Source: Weissella viridescens
GTDB taxonomy: Bacteria > Bacillota > Bacilli > Lactobacillales > Lactobacillaceae
Assembly: GCF_003862435.1 (NCBI RefSeq)
Contig: NZ_RHGY01000001.1
Coordinates: 310,001-374,000 of the forward strand
DNA length: 64,000 nucleotides
Direction of reading: 5' to 3'
How positions within the stretch are numbered: the stretch's first letter is position 1; every line of letters begins with the position of its first letter. Positions 44,006-52,478 of the stretch are shown one piece after another. The translations under genes were made by a program, and so were the position numbers. A model generated the notes under the pieces. That model was not told the origin of the DNA. It did not search any database and worked only from the letters and a program-made list of their open reading frames with translations.

Positions 44006-44728
44006 ATGAAAAATAGACTAAAAAATGGTCTTGATGCGCCATACATGACGATTGGATATTTGATAAGTGGCGTGATAGTGTTGACGTTTATTGCTTTTTT
44101 TCATAATTTCCGAGGAGTCGGATGGGCATTGCTATGGGGATTAATGTTAATCGCTGCAGGGTTAATTTCCTTACATACGTCATTGTATGGAAAAGCAGAG
44201 ATATGGGATTGGATTATCGCAGATTTAAACATTAAGTCGGATAGTCAGGTCTTAGATTTGGGAACTGGTCATGGACTAACATTAATCAAATTTGCAGATC
44301 AGTTAGGGAGTAACGGGGGTGCAACTGGAATTGATTTATGGAATAGTCACGATCAACTAGATAACGGTAACAAACAGACTGAGGCCAATGTGAAAAATGC
44401 TAATTTAAAATGCTTTACTAATATTCTAACTGGAGATATTCGAAGTTTACCTTTTGAGGACAATTCGTTTGATTTTGTAACAAGTAGCTTTGTTATCCAC
44501 AATATCAAATCAAAAGAAGAACGTTACAAAGCAATTTCAGAAGCATATCGTGTGTTAAAGCAAGGTGGTACGTTGGTAATTGTCGATACTGAAAATAAGC
44601 AAACGGAATATGCAGAAGTGCTCAATGATTTAGGTGCACAAGTAGTAGTAAAAAAATTGGGATTTAATGGTTGGTGGTCTGGTCCGTGGATGCCGTCGTA
44701 TGAAATCAGGGTGAAAAAGAGTGCATGA
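44006..44728 (+). CDS. Membrane-anchored class I SAM-dependent methyltransferase
   Basis: A 240-residue protein. Two transmembrane segments (about 14-35 and 40-58) precede a Rossmann methyltransferase domain: motif I QVLDLGTGHGLTL, motif II TGIDLW, then GDIRSLPFEDNSFDFVTSSF and AYRVLKQGGTLVIVD. The substrate is unknown; the anchor suggests a lipid or hydrophobic one. A weak ribosome site (GGGAGAACGG) precedes ATG. Confidence 0.85.
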   Translation: MKNRLKNGLDAPYMTIGYLISGVIVLTFIAFFHNFRGVGWALLWGLMLIAAGLISLHTSLYGKAEIWDWIIADLNIKSDSQVLDLGTGHGLTLIKFADQLGSNGGATGIDLWNSHDQLDNGNKQTEANVKNANLKCFTNILTGDIRSLPFEDNSFDFVTSSFVIHNIKSKEERYKAISEAYRVLKQGGTLVIVDTENKQTEYAEVLNDLGAQVVVKKLGFNGWWSGPWMPSYEIRVKKSA

Positions 44729-45041
44729 TGGCACTCGTTTTATTCTGATTGAACGGGGAAAGGGCTAACAGGGCAAAGAGGGCATGTAATTTTATTTGGA
44801 CCAGAAACAGTGTAAATGTCACAAAAGTATTATTGAGCCCATCAGTCAGGCTTCACACAGAGATTGATTATGTATCGTTGTGTTTTACTTAATGCTTCAA
44901 TTTGATGATCTTATATATGTATAAAATTGTCCAAATCTGACTTCAAAACGGGCGCTCGGTGGCACCTTAAAATGGTCACTTGTCGCTCGAATATCGCGTG
45001 TACCTGGCTCTCTCATTGATCTATAAAGGAGTTCGGAGACA

Positions 45042-45134
45042 CTCGTGAAGAATACAACGAAATCATCGCTAAGTAATTAAACTTAAAAAGAGACTTACCA
45101 ATTCATGTTGGTAAGTCTCTTTTTTTTGTTGGTC
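45042..45134 (+). repeat. rpmA 3'-end repeat, copy 3
   Basis: Starts with CTCGTGAAGAATACAACGAA and is identical to copy 1 for 46 bases, through the rpmA stop codon and TAATTAAACTTAAA. One mismatch, hairpin with altered loop, and the same GTTGGTC end follow. Homology stops sharply on both sides. No rpmA body precedes it. Confidence 0.92.
45087..45127 (+). terminator. Hairpin family T5 within repeat copy 3
   Basis: Stem AGAGACTTACCA/TGGTAAGTCTCT with 8-nt loop, long T-run. No gene reads into it now. Confidence 0.85.
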
Positions 45135-45502
45135 AAAACCATCGCAGAAATAATTGAATTTCTATTAACTAATTTGCTATTTTATGTTCAATTACAGTCA
45201 GTGCGAATAACTAAATGAAAAAAATTATGCCGATTTAACACTGATAAAAAAATAAATTTGATAAATTTTTGTCGATGAATTATGTATATCAAACTAATAT
45301 GATGACTTGGGTGAATGATGAACAAAAAGCCTAAAGTGTTCATTATTGTATATATATGCTTTTAAATATTTAAAATAATCACCTGAAACGAAATTTGTTT
45401 TTAATGTTTTTTAAACATTCAGCAATCATACTACTGGAAAGTAAAGAGCAACGGCTTAACAGAAAATATGTAGGCCAAGGCATTATAGCATGGAGGCGAA
45501 TC

Positions 45503-46879
45503 ATGAAATATCTTATTGTTGGTGCATCGCATGGTGGACACGAGGCTGCATTAGAACTATTACACAAAGAACCAGAAGCCGAGGTGACTATCTTGGAGCA
45601 GGGTGACTTCATTTCGTTTATGTCTTGCGGAATGGAATTATACTTGACGAATAAGGTCATTGACGATACATCTGTGCGTAATTTTAAGCCAAGTGATTTA
45701 GAAGATTTAGGCGGAGTTGTCAAGAATAATAGTCAAGTGGTCGCAATTAATGCGGACGATAAAACTGTGCACGTTAAAAATACGGTTACAGGAATTGAAA
45801 CTGATGAAACCTATGACAAATTAATTTTGAGTACTGGGGTCAATCCTGTTCAATTACCGGTTCCAGGAAATGACTTGAAGAATATTTTCTTAATGCGTGG
45901 TCATGACTGGGCGTTGAAAATTAAAGCCAAGTTAGCGGATCCCGCAGTACAAAATGTTGTGATTGTTGGGGCTGGATATATTGGGATTGAAGCCACGGAA
46001 GCTTTTGTTGGTGCGGGAAAGCACGTTACGTTGATTGATACACTTCCGAATGTATTGGGTGCATACCTTAATGAAGAAATGTCGGATAAGATTAAGCAAC
46101 GACTTCAAACAAATGGCGTGGATGTGCGGATGCATGAATTTGTTCAAGCCTACATTGGTGATGCGGGCGTTCTTAGTGAAGTGGAAACTGACTCAGGAAG
46201 TTATCCAGCAGACCTTGTAATTGAAGCAGTTGGGGTTCAACCAAATACAGATTGGCTTCAGGGAACAGTTCTACTTGATCAAAAGGGTTGGATTAAAACA
46301 GATTCATTCCTCCAAACGAACCTACCAGATGTTTATGCAATTGGGGATGCGATTGTACCATTCTCAATTCCAGCAAATAAACCAATGCCAATTGCTTTGG
46401 CAACGACTGCGCGCCGTGAAGCGCAATATGTCGTCCAAAACATTACATCTGATAACGTAAATGCGAAACCATTCAAGGGTGTGGTTGGGACGTCAGCCCT
46501 TGATGTCCTTGGGTATTCATTTGCAACAGCTGGATTAAATCGGACGACAGCTGATCGTGCGAGCGTCGCGATGGAAACAGTTCATTACGAAGACAAGCGT
46601 TTGCCTTACTTCGTATCATCGCAATCGGGTAATGGGGATATTGCAGTTGACCTTAGCTATAACCCAGATACCCACCAAATCTTAGGAGGGGCAGTGTTAG
46701 CTGACGGGTATGATGTCACGGCACATGGTAATACATTAGCTCTAGCCATTTCACAAAAGCTGACGCTAGAAGATATTGCAGAAGCTGATTTCTTCTTTCA
46801 ACCAGGCTTTGACCGCCAGTGGAGTGTGTTAAACCTAGCAGCACAACATGCACTAGGTTATGGAGAATTTACACGATAA
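45503..46879 (+). CDS. NADH oxidase/peroxidase-type flavoprotein, copy 1
   Basis: A 458-residue FAD enzyme of the NADH oxidase / NADH peroxidase / CoA-disulfide reductase group. FAD loop at the N-terminus (LIVGASHGGHEA) with H10, redox cysteine C42 in FMSCGMELYL, NADH loop VVIVGAGYIGIEA and the second FAD motif DVYAIGDA. C42 and H10 are the residues used by Npr and Nox; which product (water or peroxide use) cannot be told. ATG 45503 behind TGGAGGCG. A second paralogue is at 54.5 kb. It lies just outside repeat copy 3. Confidence 0.88.
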   Translation: MKYLIVGASHGGHEAALELLHKEPEAEVTILEQGDFISFMSCGMELYLTNKVIDDTSVRNFKPSDLEDLGGVVKNNSQVVAINADDKTVHVKNTVTGIETDETYDKLILSTGVNPVQLPVPGNDLKNIFLMRGHDWALKIKAKLADPAVQNVVIVGAGYIGIEATEAFVGAGKHVTLIDTLPNVLGAYLNEEMSDKIKQRLQTNGVDVRMHEFVQAYIGDAGVLSEVETDSGSYPADLVIEAVGVQPNTDWLQGTVLLDQKGWIKTDSFLQTNLPDVYAIGDAIVPFSIPANKPMPIALATTARREAQYVVQNITSDNVNAKPFKGVVGTSALDVLGYSFATAGLNRTTADRASVAMETVHYEDKRLPYFVSSQSGNGDIAVDLSYNPDTHQILGGAVLADGYDVTAHGNTLALAISQKLTLEDIAEADFFFQPGFDRQWSVLNLAAQHALGYGEFTR

Positions 46880-46924
46880 TTGATTATGGAAACCATTTTA
46901 TTTTAAAAATGCAAATTAACCAAC

Positions 46925-46962
46925 AAAAAAGAACCATTACCAGTTTTGGAATGGTTCTTTTT
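46925..46962 (+). terminator. Terminator of flavoprotein gene 1
   Basis: Stem AAAGAACCATT/AATGGTTCTTT, 11-nt loop, T-run. Confidence 0.85.
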
Positions 46963-46994
46963 ATGTGTATTCGGTTAGTTTTTTATGAAAGTGT

Positions 46995-47118
46995 TATAAT
47001 GTACTTGTAGGGTAACCAAACGAACTGGAGTGACCCGAATTCTGTCTGAGTTAAATATGAGTAATATGCTTGTCAGTTCCATATGGTTATCTGTTTAAAA
47101 ACCTGAGGAGGCTTAGTC
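46995..47118 (+). promoter_or_regulatory. Conserved structured leader of GT8 gene B
   Basis: TATAAT at 46995-47000, then a 118-base leader with the same elements as gene A: GGTAACCA (47011-47018) with TGGTTATC (47084-47091), GAACTG (47022-47027) with CAGTTC (47074-47079), the same 3x4 internal loop and an apical part of exactly 46 bases. ACCCGAAT and AATATGCTTGT are kept in the apical part while its middle differs. Confidence 0.62.
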
Positions 47119-47976
47119 ATGTTAATGAGTATTGCGTCAACGACCGATGATAATAATGCAATTCCGCTTGCGGTATTGTATACATCGATTTTAGAGAATA
47201 ATGCTACAGTGGATTTTGATTTTTATATCGTCAATGATCATTTGTCGACAGAAAGTCAAAATCTATTGCATGCAATTCCAACCGTTTTTAAGAATTGTCA
47301 GTCTGTCACATTTTTGGATGAGACTTCAGATAAATATGCACAAGCGAATGCCTCATCCCCAGACAGCGCCATCAAGAAAAACACCTACTATCGGATTGAA
47401 ATTCCGGAACAAGTCGATGTGCCTAGGTTACTATACCTTGACTGCGACATGGTGTGCCTCGGTGATTTAACGCCATTATGGGAAACCGATCTGCACGGAA
47501 AAGTCGTTGGAGCTGTTGAAGATCAAGGTTACGTAAAGCGACTTCACGAAATGGGTGTTGATGACCGACCAGGACAATATTTTAATGCAGGATTGTTATT
47601 AATTGATGTTGAGCGTTGGCGTACTGAGCACATTACCGAAAAGACACGTAAGTTATGCAATGAGCATCCGGAAAGTTTGCGTTATCAAGATCAGGATGCC
47701 CTAAATGCCATTTTCGATGGAGATTGGGTTTATATTGATCCAAAGTATAACCTACAAAGCCACTTAGCTAAGGGTGAAGATGGAGAGAATCCAATAGTTG
47801 AGCGACAAGCCATTGAACAGGCAGCGCTTGAGGCACCAGTGATTGTCCACTATACGAATTTTGACAAGCCTTGGCTAATCAAAGAAAATCACCTGCATCC
47901 ACTCCGCCAATATTATTATGATTACCTAGATCGTTTAATTCATGAACTGGGTAATTACATTACACTAAATCATTAA
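47119..47976 (+). CDS. Glycosyltransferase family 8, copy B
   Basis: A 285-residue paralogue of the GT8 at 37.4 kb with the same DxD (LDCDMVCLGD), YFNAGLLLIDV, RYQDQDALNAIF and VIVHYTNFDKPW blocks. Differences are spread along the length, so the duplication is not recent. Same leader, same start context (CTGAGGAGGC). No membrane segment; acceptor unknown. Confidence 0.88.
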   Translation: MLMSIASTTDDNNAIPLAVLYTSILENNATVDFDFYIVNDHLSTESQNLLHAIPTVFKNCQSVTFLDETSDKYAQANASSPDSAIKKNTYYRIEIPEQVDVPRLLYLDCDMVCLGDLTPLWETDLHGKVVGAVEDQGYVKRLHEMGVDDRPGQYFNAGLLLIDVERWRTEHITEKTRKLCNEHPESLRYQDQDALNAIFDGDWVYIDPKYNLQSHLAKGEDGENPIVERQAIEQAALEAPVIVHYTNFDKPWLIKENHLHPLRQYYYDYLDRLIHELGNYITLNH

Positions 47977-47983
47977 ATTAACT

Positions 47984-48018
47984 AAAGACTTATCAATTTA
48001 ATTTGGTAAGTCTTTTTT
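47984..48018 (+). terminator. Terminator of GT8 gene B (hairpin family T6)
   Basis: AAAGACTTATCAA with TTGGTAAGTCTTT (one G-T), T-run. Confidence 0.85.
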
Positions 48019-48032
48019 ATATCTAAACTAAA

Positions 48033-48062
48033 TTAGATTCAATCTAAATTGAGTGGTAAAAT
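48033..48062 (+). promoter_or_regulatory. Palindromic operator and -10 of the MFS pump gene
   Basis: TTAGATT-C-AATCTAA (48033-48047) is a perfect 7-1-7 palindrome, with a further ATCTAA at 48021-48026; TAAAAT at 48057-48062 can be the -10, so the palindrome covers the -35. It suggests a TetR- or MarR-type repressor; the regulator is not adjacent. Confidence 0.6.
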
Positions 48063-48095
48063 AGACATGTAGCAAAAAGGAGTCGGAGGCCTATT

Positions 48096-49472
48096 ATGGA
48101 ACAATCAATGACTAAACTCGAGCGACGCATGTTTATTGCAACGCTCTTGACTGGAACCTTTTCGATGTCGATTTCACAATCGGCATTGAGCACGGCATAT
48201 CCAGCCTTTATGAATACATTTGGAATTAATTCAGCCACAGTATCATGGCTCACGACCGGCTTTATGCTCGTCATGACGCTAATGATACCAGTCAGCCCAT
48301 GGCTATTGCATAACGTCCCATTCAAACGGTTGTTTCAAATCATTGAAGCCACTTTCGCAATCGGTACGTTAATCTGTGTGTGGGCGCCATCATTTAGTAT
48401 GTTAATGATTGGACGGTTAATGGAAGCAATGGCGGTCGGTATTATCTTTCCCAGTTATCAGGCCGTGATGTTATCTATTACGCCTAAAGATGACCGTGGT
48501 TCGGCAATGGGAATTGCGGGATTAGTGATGGATTCGGCATTAGCCGTCGGACCGATCATTTCAGGAATCATTTTAACGTGGTCTTCATGGCAAAGTTTAT
48601 TTATCTTTTTCTTCATTGTTTCAGTTTTAGTCTTACTTGTCTCAATTCGCACGATTAAGTCAGTCATGCCGATTGAACCCACACGTCTTGATTGGCAGTC
48701 AGTTATGCTTTCAGCTAGTTTTCCAATCATGTTGTATGCATTGACACTATTCACAAAGACAGATGTGACGCACGTTGTTGCCTGGGGGATGTTGTTCCTT
48801 GGCATGCTAATGGCAGCGTTTTTTGTTAAGCGAGAATTGCGCTTACCAAAGCCTATGTTGCAACTTCGGGTTTTCAAATATAAAAATTTCACCAAGTCAG
48901 TATTTATGACGGGGTTCTCGTATGTTGGATTAATTGTTACTACAATTTTAATGCCGTTATATTTCCAAGAATATTTACATGTATCACCATTGATTTCAGG
49001 GCTAGCATTAGTTCCAGCGGCGGTATTGCTCAGTTTTTTAAATCCATTGAGTGGTAAGATGCTTGATCGTTATGGTGCACGTGTTGTGTCATCGATCGGG
49101 ATGAGCCTGATTGCAGTTGGATTTACTTGTATGGCAATTTTCGCGGGACATATGCAATTAATCATCGCGATGTTACTAGCGATGATGACCGAAGCGGGGA
49201 ATGCTTTCGTGATGATGCCTTCAGTCACCGCTGGTGCAAATGCGATTCCGGAGGATTGGGTGTCAGATGGTACGGCTGTCACAACAACTGCTCGACAACT
49301 CTTTGGATCTGCCGGCGTCATGCTAGCGACAACTGTTTTGGCACAAAGCCAAAATGTAACGCATAGTCTGGGGTCTAGTTTTCAAGTGACCTATGGACTA
49401 TTTGCACTTATCGGGATAATCGGATTGGGATTAGCGTTAACCTTACCAAATATCAAAAGAAAGCAAGCCTAA
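48096..49472 (+). CDS. MFS multidrug transporter (DHA2, EmrB/QacA type)
   Basis: A 458-residue transporter with about 14 hydrophobic segments. It has the DHA2 features: SALSTAYPAFMNTFGINSAT, WLTTGFMLVMTLMIPVSPWL (motif D region), PKDDRGSAMGIAGLV and motif C AVGPIISGIIL. It exports drugs or other toxic compounds; substrate unknown. GGAG upstream. A palindromic operator at its promoter points to induction by a repressor. Confidence 0.88.
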   Translation: MEQSMTKLERRMFIATLLTGTFSMSISQSALSTAYPAFMNTFGINSATVSWLTTGFMLVMTLMIPVSPWLLHNVPFKRLFQIIEATFAIGTLICVWAPSFSMLMIGRLMEAMAVGIIFPSYQAVMLSITPKDDRGSAMGIAGLVMDSALAVGPIISGIILTWSSWQSLFIFFFIVSVLVLLVSIRTIKSVMPIEPTRLDWQSVMLSASFPIMLYALTLFTKTDVTHVVAWGMLFLGMLMAAFFVKRELRLPKPMLQLRVFKYKNFTKSVFMTGFSYVGLIVTTILMPLYFQEYLHVSPLISGLALVPAAVLLSFLNPLSGKMLDRYGARVVSSIGMSLIAVGFTCMAIFAGHMQLIIAMLLAMMTEAGNAFVMMPSVTAGANAIPEDWVSDGTAVTTTARQLFGSAGVMLATTVLAQSQNVTHSLGSSFQVTYGLFALIGIIGLGLALTLPNIKRKQA

Positions 49473-49510
49473 AAAATGACGTTTAAATCATTGATTTGAA
49501 CGTCATTTTC
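49473..49510 (+). terminator. Terminator of the MFS pump gene
   Basis: AAATGACGTT(T)AAATC with GATTTGAACGTCATTT, T-rich end. Confidence 0.82.
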
Positions 49511-49762
49511 CGTATTTTTTTTGAAGTAATTTCATCGAATTTCAAAAATATTTAAATTTGTATATTGCATATCAAATCAATCTATCAATATGGTTAATTT
49601 CACTGTTTCATCTATCAATAACGTGTCTAACAGTAAAATAAAACGATTATTTTAATGGTGCTCAGGCGCGTTTTACTATGATGTTTTTACTAGAGAAATG
49701 ATTTTTTTCGATGATATGATATGTATGAAAAGTTATTTGTAAAAGACATGAGGTAAATGAAA

Positions 49763-50359
49763 ATGAAAACAGTAGTTGTATATAACCATCCATATAAGAA
49801 AAGTTTCAATCACGCAATTCTAGAAAGAATTGTTTCAACAGTAAAGTCGACTGGTAACGAAGTTGATGTCATCGACTTGGATGAAGATAAATTTAACCCA
49901 GTGATGTCGACTGAAGATTTAGCAGCATTTGTGAACCAAAAACCAGTTGATGAAGTATCGATTGGATATATTAAACGCTTAAAAGAGGCGGATCATTTGG
50001 TGTTTGTTTTCCCAATTTGGTGGGAACTGATGCCGGCCATGATGAAGGGGTTTATTGATAAGGTGATATTCCCAGGTGGAACATATGAATATGCTAAGAA
50101 TGGTATAACGATGCATAGTAAGCTCTCTAATCTACAATCAGCGACTATTGTGACGACGATGAATACACCGAAGCCGTTTTACAAGTTGATGTATAGTAAT
50201 GCGATTCAGCGGGCAATGGTGCGAGGAACACTCAAATTATCAGGTATGAAAAATGTAAAATGGATTAGTATGAATATGGTGAAGATGTCATCTGACAAGA
50301 AGCGGAGTAAATGGTTGGATAAACTATCAACATTTTTTTTGAAAAAAATGGAGAATTAA
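49763..50359 (+). CDS. NAD(P)H:quinone reductase, flavodoxin-like (NQO/KefF type)
   Basis: A 198-residue FMN/FAD flavoprotein: VVVYNHPYKKSFNHAILE at the flavin phosphate site, HLVFVFPIWWELMPAMMKGFIDKV and the GTYEYAKNG loop. It reduces quinones or electrophiles in the cytoplasm. Of two close ATGs I prefer 49763, nine bases after GAGG; the other, 49757, is too near. Confidence 0.85.
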   Translation: MKTVVVYNHPYKKSFNHAILERIVSTVKSTGNEVDVIDLDEDKFNPVMSTEDLAAFVNQKPVDEVSIGYIKRLKEADHLVFVFPIWWELMPAMMKGFIDKVIFPGGTYEYAKNGITMHSKLSNLQSATIVTTMNTPKPFYKLMYSNAIQRAMVRGTLKLSGMKNVKWISMNMVKMSSDKKRSKWLDKLSTFFLKKMEN

Positions 50360-50368
50360 TAGCGCAAT

Positions 50369-50404
50369 AAAAGAAGTCAGTTAGCATGCTAACTGACTTC
50401 TTTT
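50369..50404. terminator. Bidirectional terminator
   Basis: A 17-bp perfect stem AAAAGAAGTCAGTTAGC and complement, between converging genes. Confidence 0.92.
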
Positions 50405-50405
50405 A

Positions 50406-50846
50406 TTAAATCGCTTTTACTTTTTCATTCGTCAAAACACGTGACAAGATAAATGCCAAACCCAAACCAGTCAAAATGACAATGACTAGGATAAATACCC
50501 TAGTATTTACGTGATGACTGAAGTGTTCCATGACTTCATACGTTGAGCTACAAGCTTTGATGTATCCAGCTAACGCGACGAAGAACCAGGCAACAGCTTT
50601 ATTACGAAGCGAGTTAAAAGCTTTCAGCGCCGCTTTTTGTTCATCGGTTAGGAGGGTTTTAAGTTGATTTAGATCTCGTAAATGAATCTTTCGATTATCG
50701 AAATCGTGGTTACGGATTTCATTAAAATCAATACTTGATAATAAGAGATCCCGTTGTTCATCAAGTTCTAGATATGCTTGATAGAGTGGGAAGACGAATA
50801 GCAACCATTCAGCGATGCAGACCATCGTGGTACCAAAAACACCCAT
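50406..50846 (-). CDS. Membrane protein, unknown
   Basis: A 146-residue protein with hydrophobic segments near 5-24, 86-104 and 114-136 and a charged middle part (about 28-80, RDLNQLKTLLTDEQKAALKAF). Not recognised. Ribosome site AGGGG. Confidence 0.68.
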   Translation of the reverse strand: MGVFGTTMVCIAEWLLFVFPLYQAYLELDEQRDLLLSSIDFNEIRNHDFDNRKIHLRDLNQLKTLLTDEQKAALKAFNSLRNKAVAWFFVALAGYIKACSSTYEVMEHFSHHVNTRVFILVIVILTGLGLAFILSRVLTNEKVKAI

Positions 50847-51029
50847 TTGTAATTACCCCTAGTTTACTAAGATTAGATGTAAATCTTATTCCTTTTAAAT
50901 ATTATTGTCAATTTAAGGCTTTTTTTTATTTTAAATAAGAGAGGTGGTTTTAAGTGTGATGCATGGGTTTGTTGATACCAATTGTTTGCAAAACGAATGA
51001 TTGGTAAAATGAATCCAGAGGAATAAGCA

Positions 51030-51452
51030 ATGATTGAACCAACAAACGGACAAATGATTGATGGATTAATTCATCAAATCGTATTTCAAGAACAGGCTAA
51101 CATGGATGATGTGTTGATGCATGCGAATGTGAATGTGAATGCCCACCAAATGATGATACTAACTTATATTGAAGAAAATCCTGGGGTCATTCAAAAAGAC
51201 ATTGTGACGATGTTGAATCGTACCCCAGCAACAGTGTCAGCTGTTTTGACGAAGCTTGAAAAAGCGGGATTGCTGGAACGAAAGACGCCGGCTGATAATT
51301 CTCGCAATAAGCAGTTGTTTGTAGCACCTGAAGCGCGAAACTTAATCACTGACTTTAGGGTGACGCGAAATGAACTCGCATCAACGATGGTGAGTGAGTT
51401 AAACGAAACTGAACAAGCAACATTAATTCAACTTTTGCAAAAGTTGGTGTAA
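51030..51452 (+). CDS. MarR family transcriptional regulator
   Basis: A 140-residue winged-helix regulator: MMILTYIEENPGVIQKDIVTMLNRTPATVSAVLTKLEKAGLLERK and the wing DNSRNKQLFV. The ligand is unknown. It could act on the nearby pump or quinone reductase gene, but there is no direct sign. Confidence 0.9.
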   Translation: MIEPTNGQMIDGLIHQIVFQEQANMDDVLMHANVNVNAHQMMILTYIEENPGVIQKDIVTMLNRTPATVSAVLTKLEKAGLLERKTPADNSRNKQLFVAPEARNLITDFRVTRNELASTMVSELNETEQATLIQLLQKLV

Positions 51453-51454
51453 AT

Positions 51455-51490
51455 AAAAAAGCGGCTCAATCACAGGATTGAGCCGCTTTT
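51455..51490. terminator. Bidirectional terminator
   Basis: AAAAGCGGCTCAAT with ATTGAGCCGCTTTT, 6-nt loop, between converging genes. Confidence 0.9.
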
Positions 51491-51497
51491 GATAGCA

Positions 51498-52259
51498 TTA
51501 GTTTTCTTTCATCCATTGATAAGCGCCATAGAATGAATTAAGTAGCATAATGATGTTCGTCGTTAACATCGTGGTTGCACCGGCTTGACCTTGTTGGAGA
51601 AGGTAAATGTAAATGACAACATTTAAAACGTTAATGGTAATCCAAAATAGCCATTGGGAACGTTGACCGAATGACATCAAAATTTGTCCGACGATCCCAA
51701 GCGGAAGGAGCGCAGCTTCAAAGAGTGGTAGCACGCCATGGTTGGCAGCGATGTTTTGGTTCAAAACAAAATAAAGAATGACGGCAGCTACAAGAACGAG
51801 TACAAATTGGATACGGGTTAAGCGTTTTGCGTGGACCCGATCACTGTGCGTTGTGTTCAAGTCCTTTTGCCAGAAGTACATCCCAACGAATTGCATAATA
51901 ATATAAAAGTATTGGGTGTAAGTTGAACCAATTTGGTGATTCATCATAGCGATAATGAGCCAGGCGATGGCTGAAATCAATCCCCAAGCATAATTTGCAA
52001 GAAGTCCTTTGTTAACGAAAATGAGTGAGACAACCATTGTCAATCCAGCAACAAGTGAAATAATTGCACCAGTTGAATAGTCATGTGCTGAAAAGAAGAT
52101 CGCAATTTGTGCGACAAGCATGATGACGAGTAATAACCAGTCAATTTTCGTGAATTGTTTCACTTCACGTGCTTCATACTTGGGACTGAAGGCATGGATC
52201 AAGCCTTCAAAAGTTGTTTCAAAAACGGATTTCGTCTTAGTTAAAATTGAGTTAGACAT
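51498..52259 (-). CDS. pnuC: Nicotinamide riboside/mononucleotide transporter PnuC
   Basis: A 253-residue membrane protein with 7 or 8 hydrophobic segments and PnuC marks (LLANYAWGLISAIAWLIIAM, YTQYFYIIMQFVGMYFWQKD, late WLFWITINVLNVVIYIYLL). It imports the NAD precursor nicotinamide riboside. The gene stands alone and its leader holds a palindrome fitting a NiaR operator, so expression should fall when niacin is plentiful. GGAAGG upstream. Confidence 0.92.
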   Translation of the reverse strand: MSNSILTKTKSVFETTFEGLIHAFSPKYEAREVKQFTKIDWLLLVIMLVAQIAIFFSAHDYSTGAIISLVAGLTMVVSLIFVNKGLLANYAWGLISAIAWLIIAMMNHQIGSTYTQYFYIIMQFVGMYFWQKDLNTTHSDRVHAKRLTRIQFVLVLVAAVILYFVLNQNIAANHGVLPLFEAALLPLGIVGQILMSFGQRSQWLFWITINVLNVVIYIYLLQQGQAGATTMLTTNIIMLLNSFYGAYQWMKEN

Positions 52260-52300
52260 TGGGTTTCCTTCCTGTTCAATGAGAATAAATAAAGGGTTTT

Positions 52301-52316
52301 GGGTGTCTTGACACCC
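52301..52316 (-). promoter_or_regulatory. NiaR-like operator of pnuC
   Basis: GGGTGTC-TT-GACACCC is a perfect 7-2-7 palindrome 42 bases before the pnuC start, just after a possible -10 (TATTAT, leftward). Its core GTGTCTTGACAC fits the streptococcal NiaR operator as I remember it. Confidence 0.68.
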
Positions 52317-52439
52317 ACTTACTTATTTATAATACCAATTTGAACGTGGAAAAGGAATACTAAAAACGTCCCTTTTTAATGTTTTGTGATGTTTTTAACA
52401 TGTAAGTGGGGTTTACGGGTGTGGTTGTGTTCTATATAT

Positions 52440-52476
52440 AAAAAAAGATGCCATCAATCATGTGATAGCACCTACA
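52440..52476 (-). terminator. Terminator of the Ser/Lys-rich protein gene
   Basis: Imperfect stem (GTGCTATCA with TGATGGCAT, leftward) followed by a U-run from the A-run 52440-52446. Confidence 0.6.
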
Positions 52477-52478
52477 GA

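Larger units (their letters stand above)
44729..45502. other. 774-base stretch without a gene
   Basis: Contains rpmA 3'-end copy 3 with its terminator (45042-45134). The 300 bases before it have no open frame of note. The bases after it are AT-rich, with a loose hairpin near 45314-45345 (ATGAAC/GTTCAT), and lead to the flavoprotein gene. Confidence 0.6.

Noticed and set aside
29256-45134. CRISPR-like reading of the recurring hairpins
   Set aside because: Copies are kilobases apart with genes between them; there are no short regular spacers and no cas genes. No CRISPR array was seen in the window.
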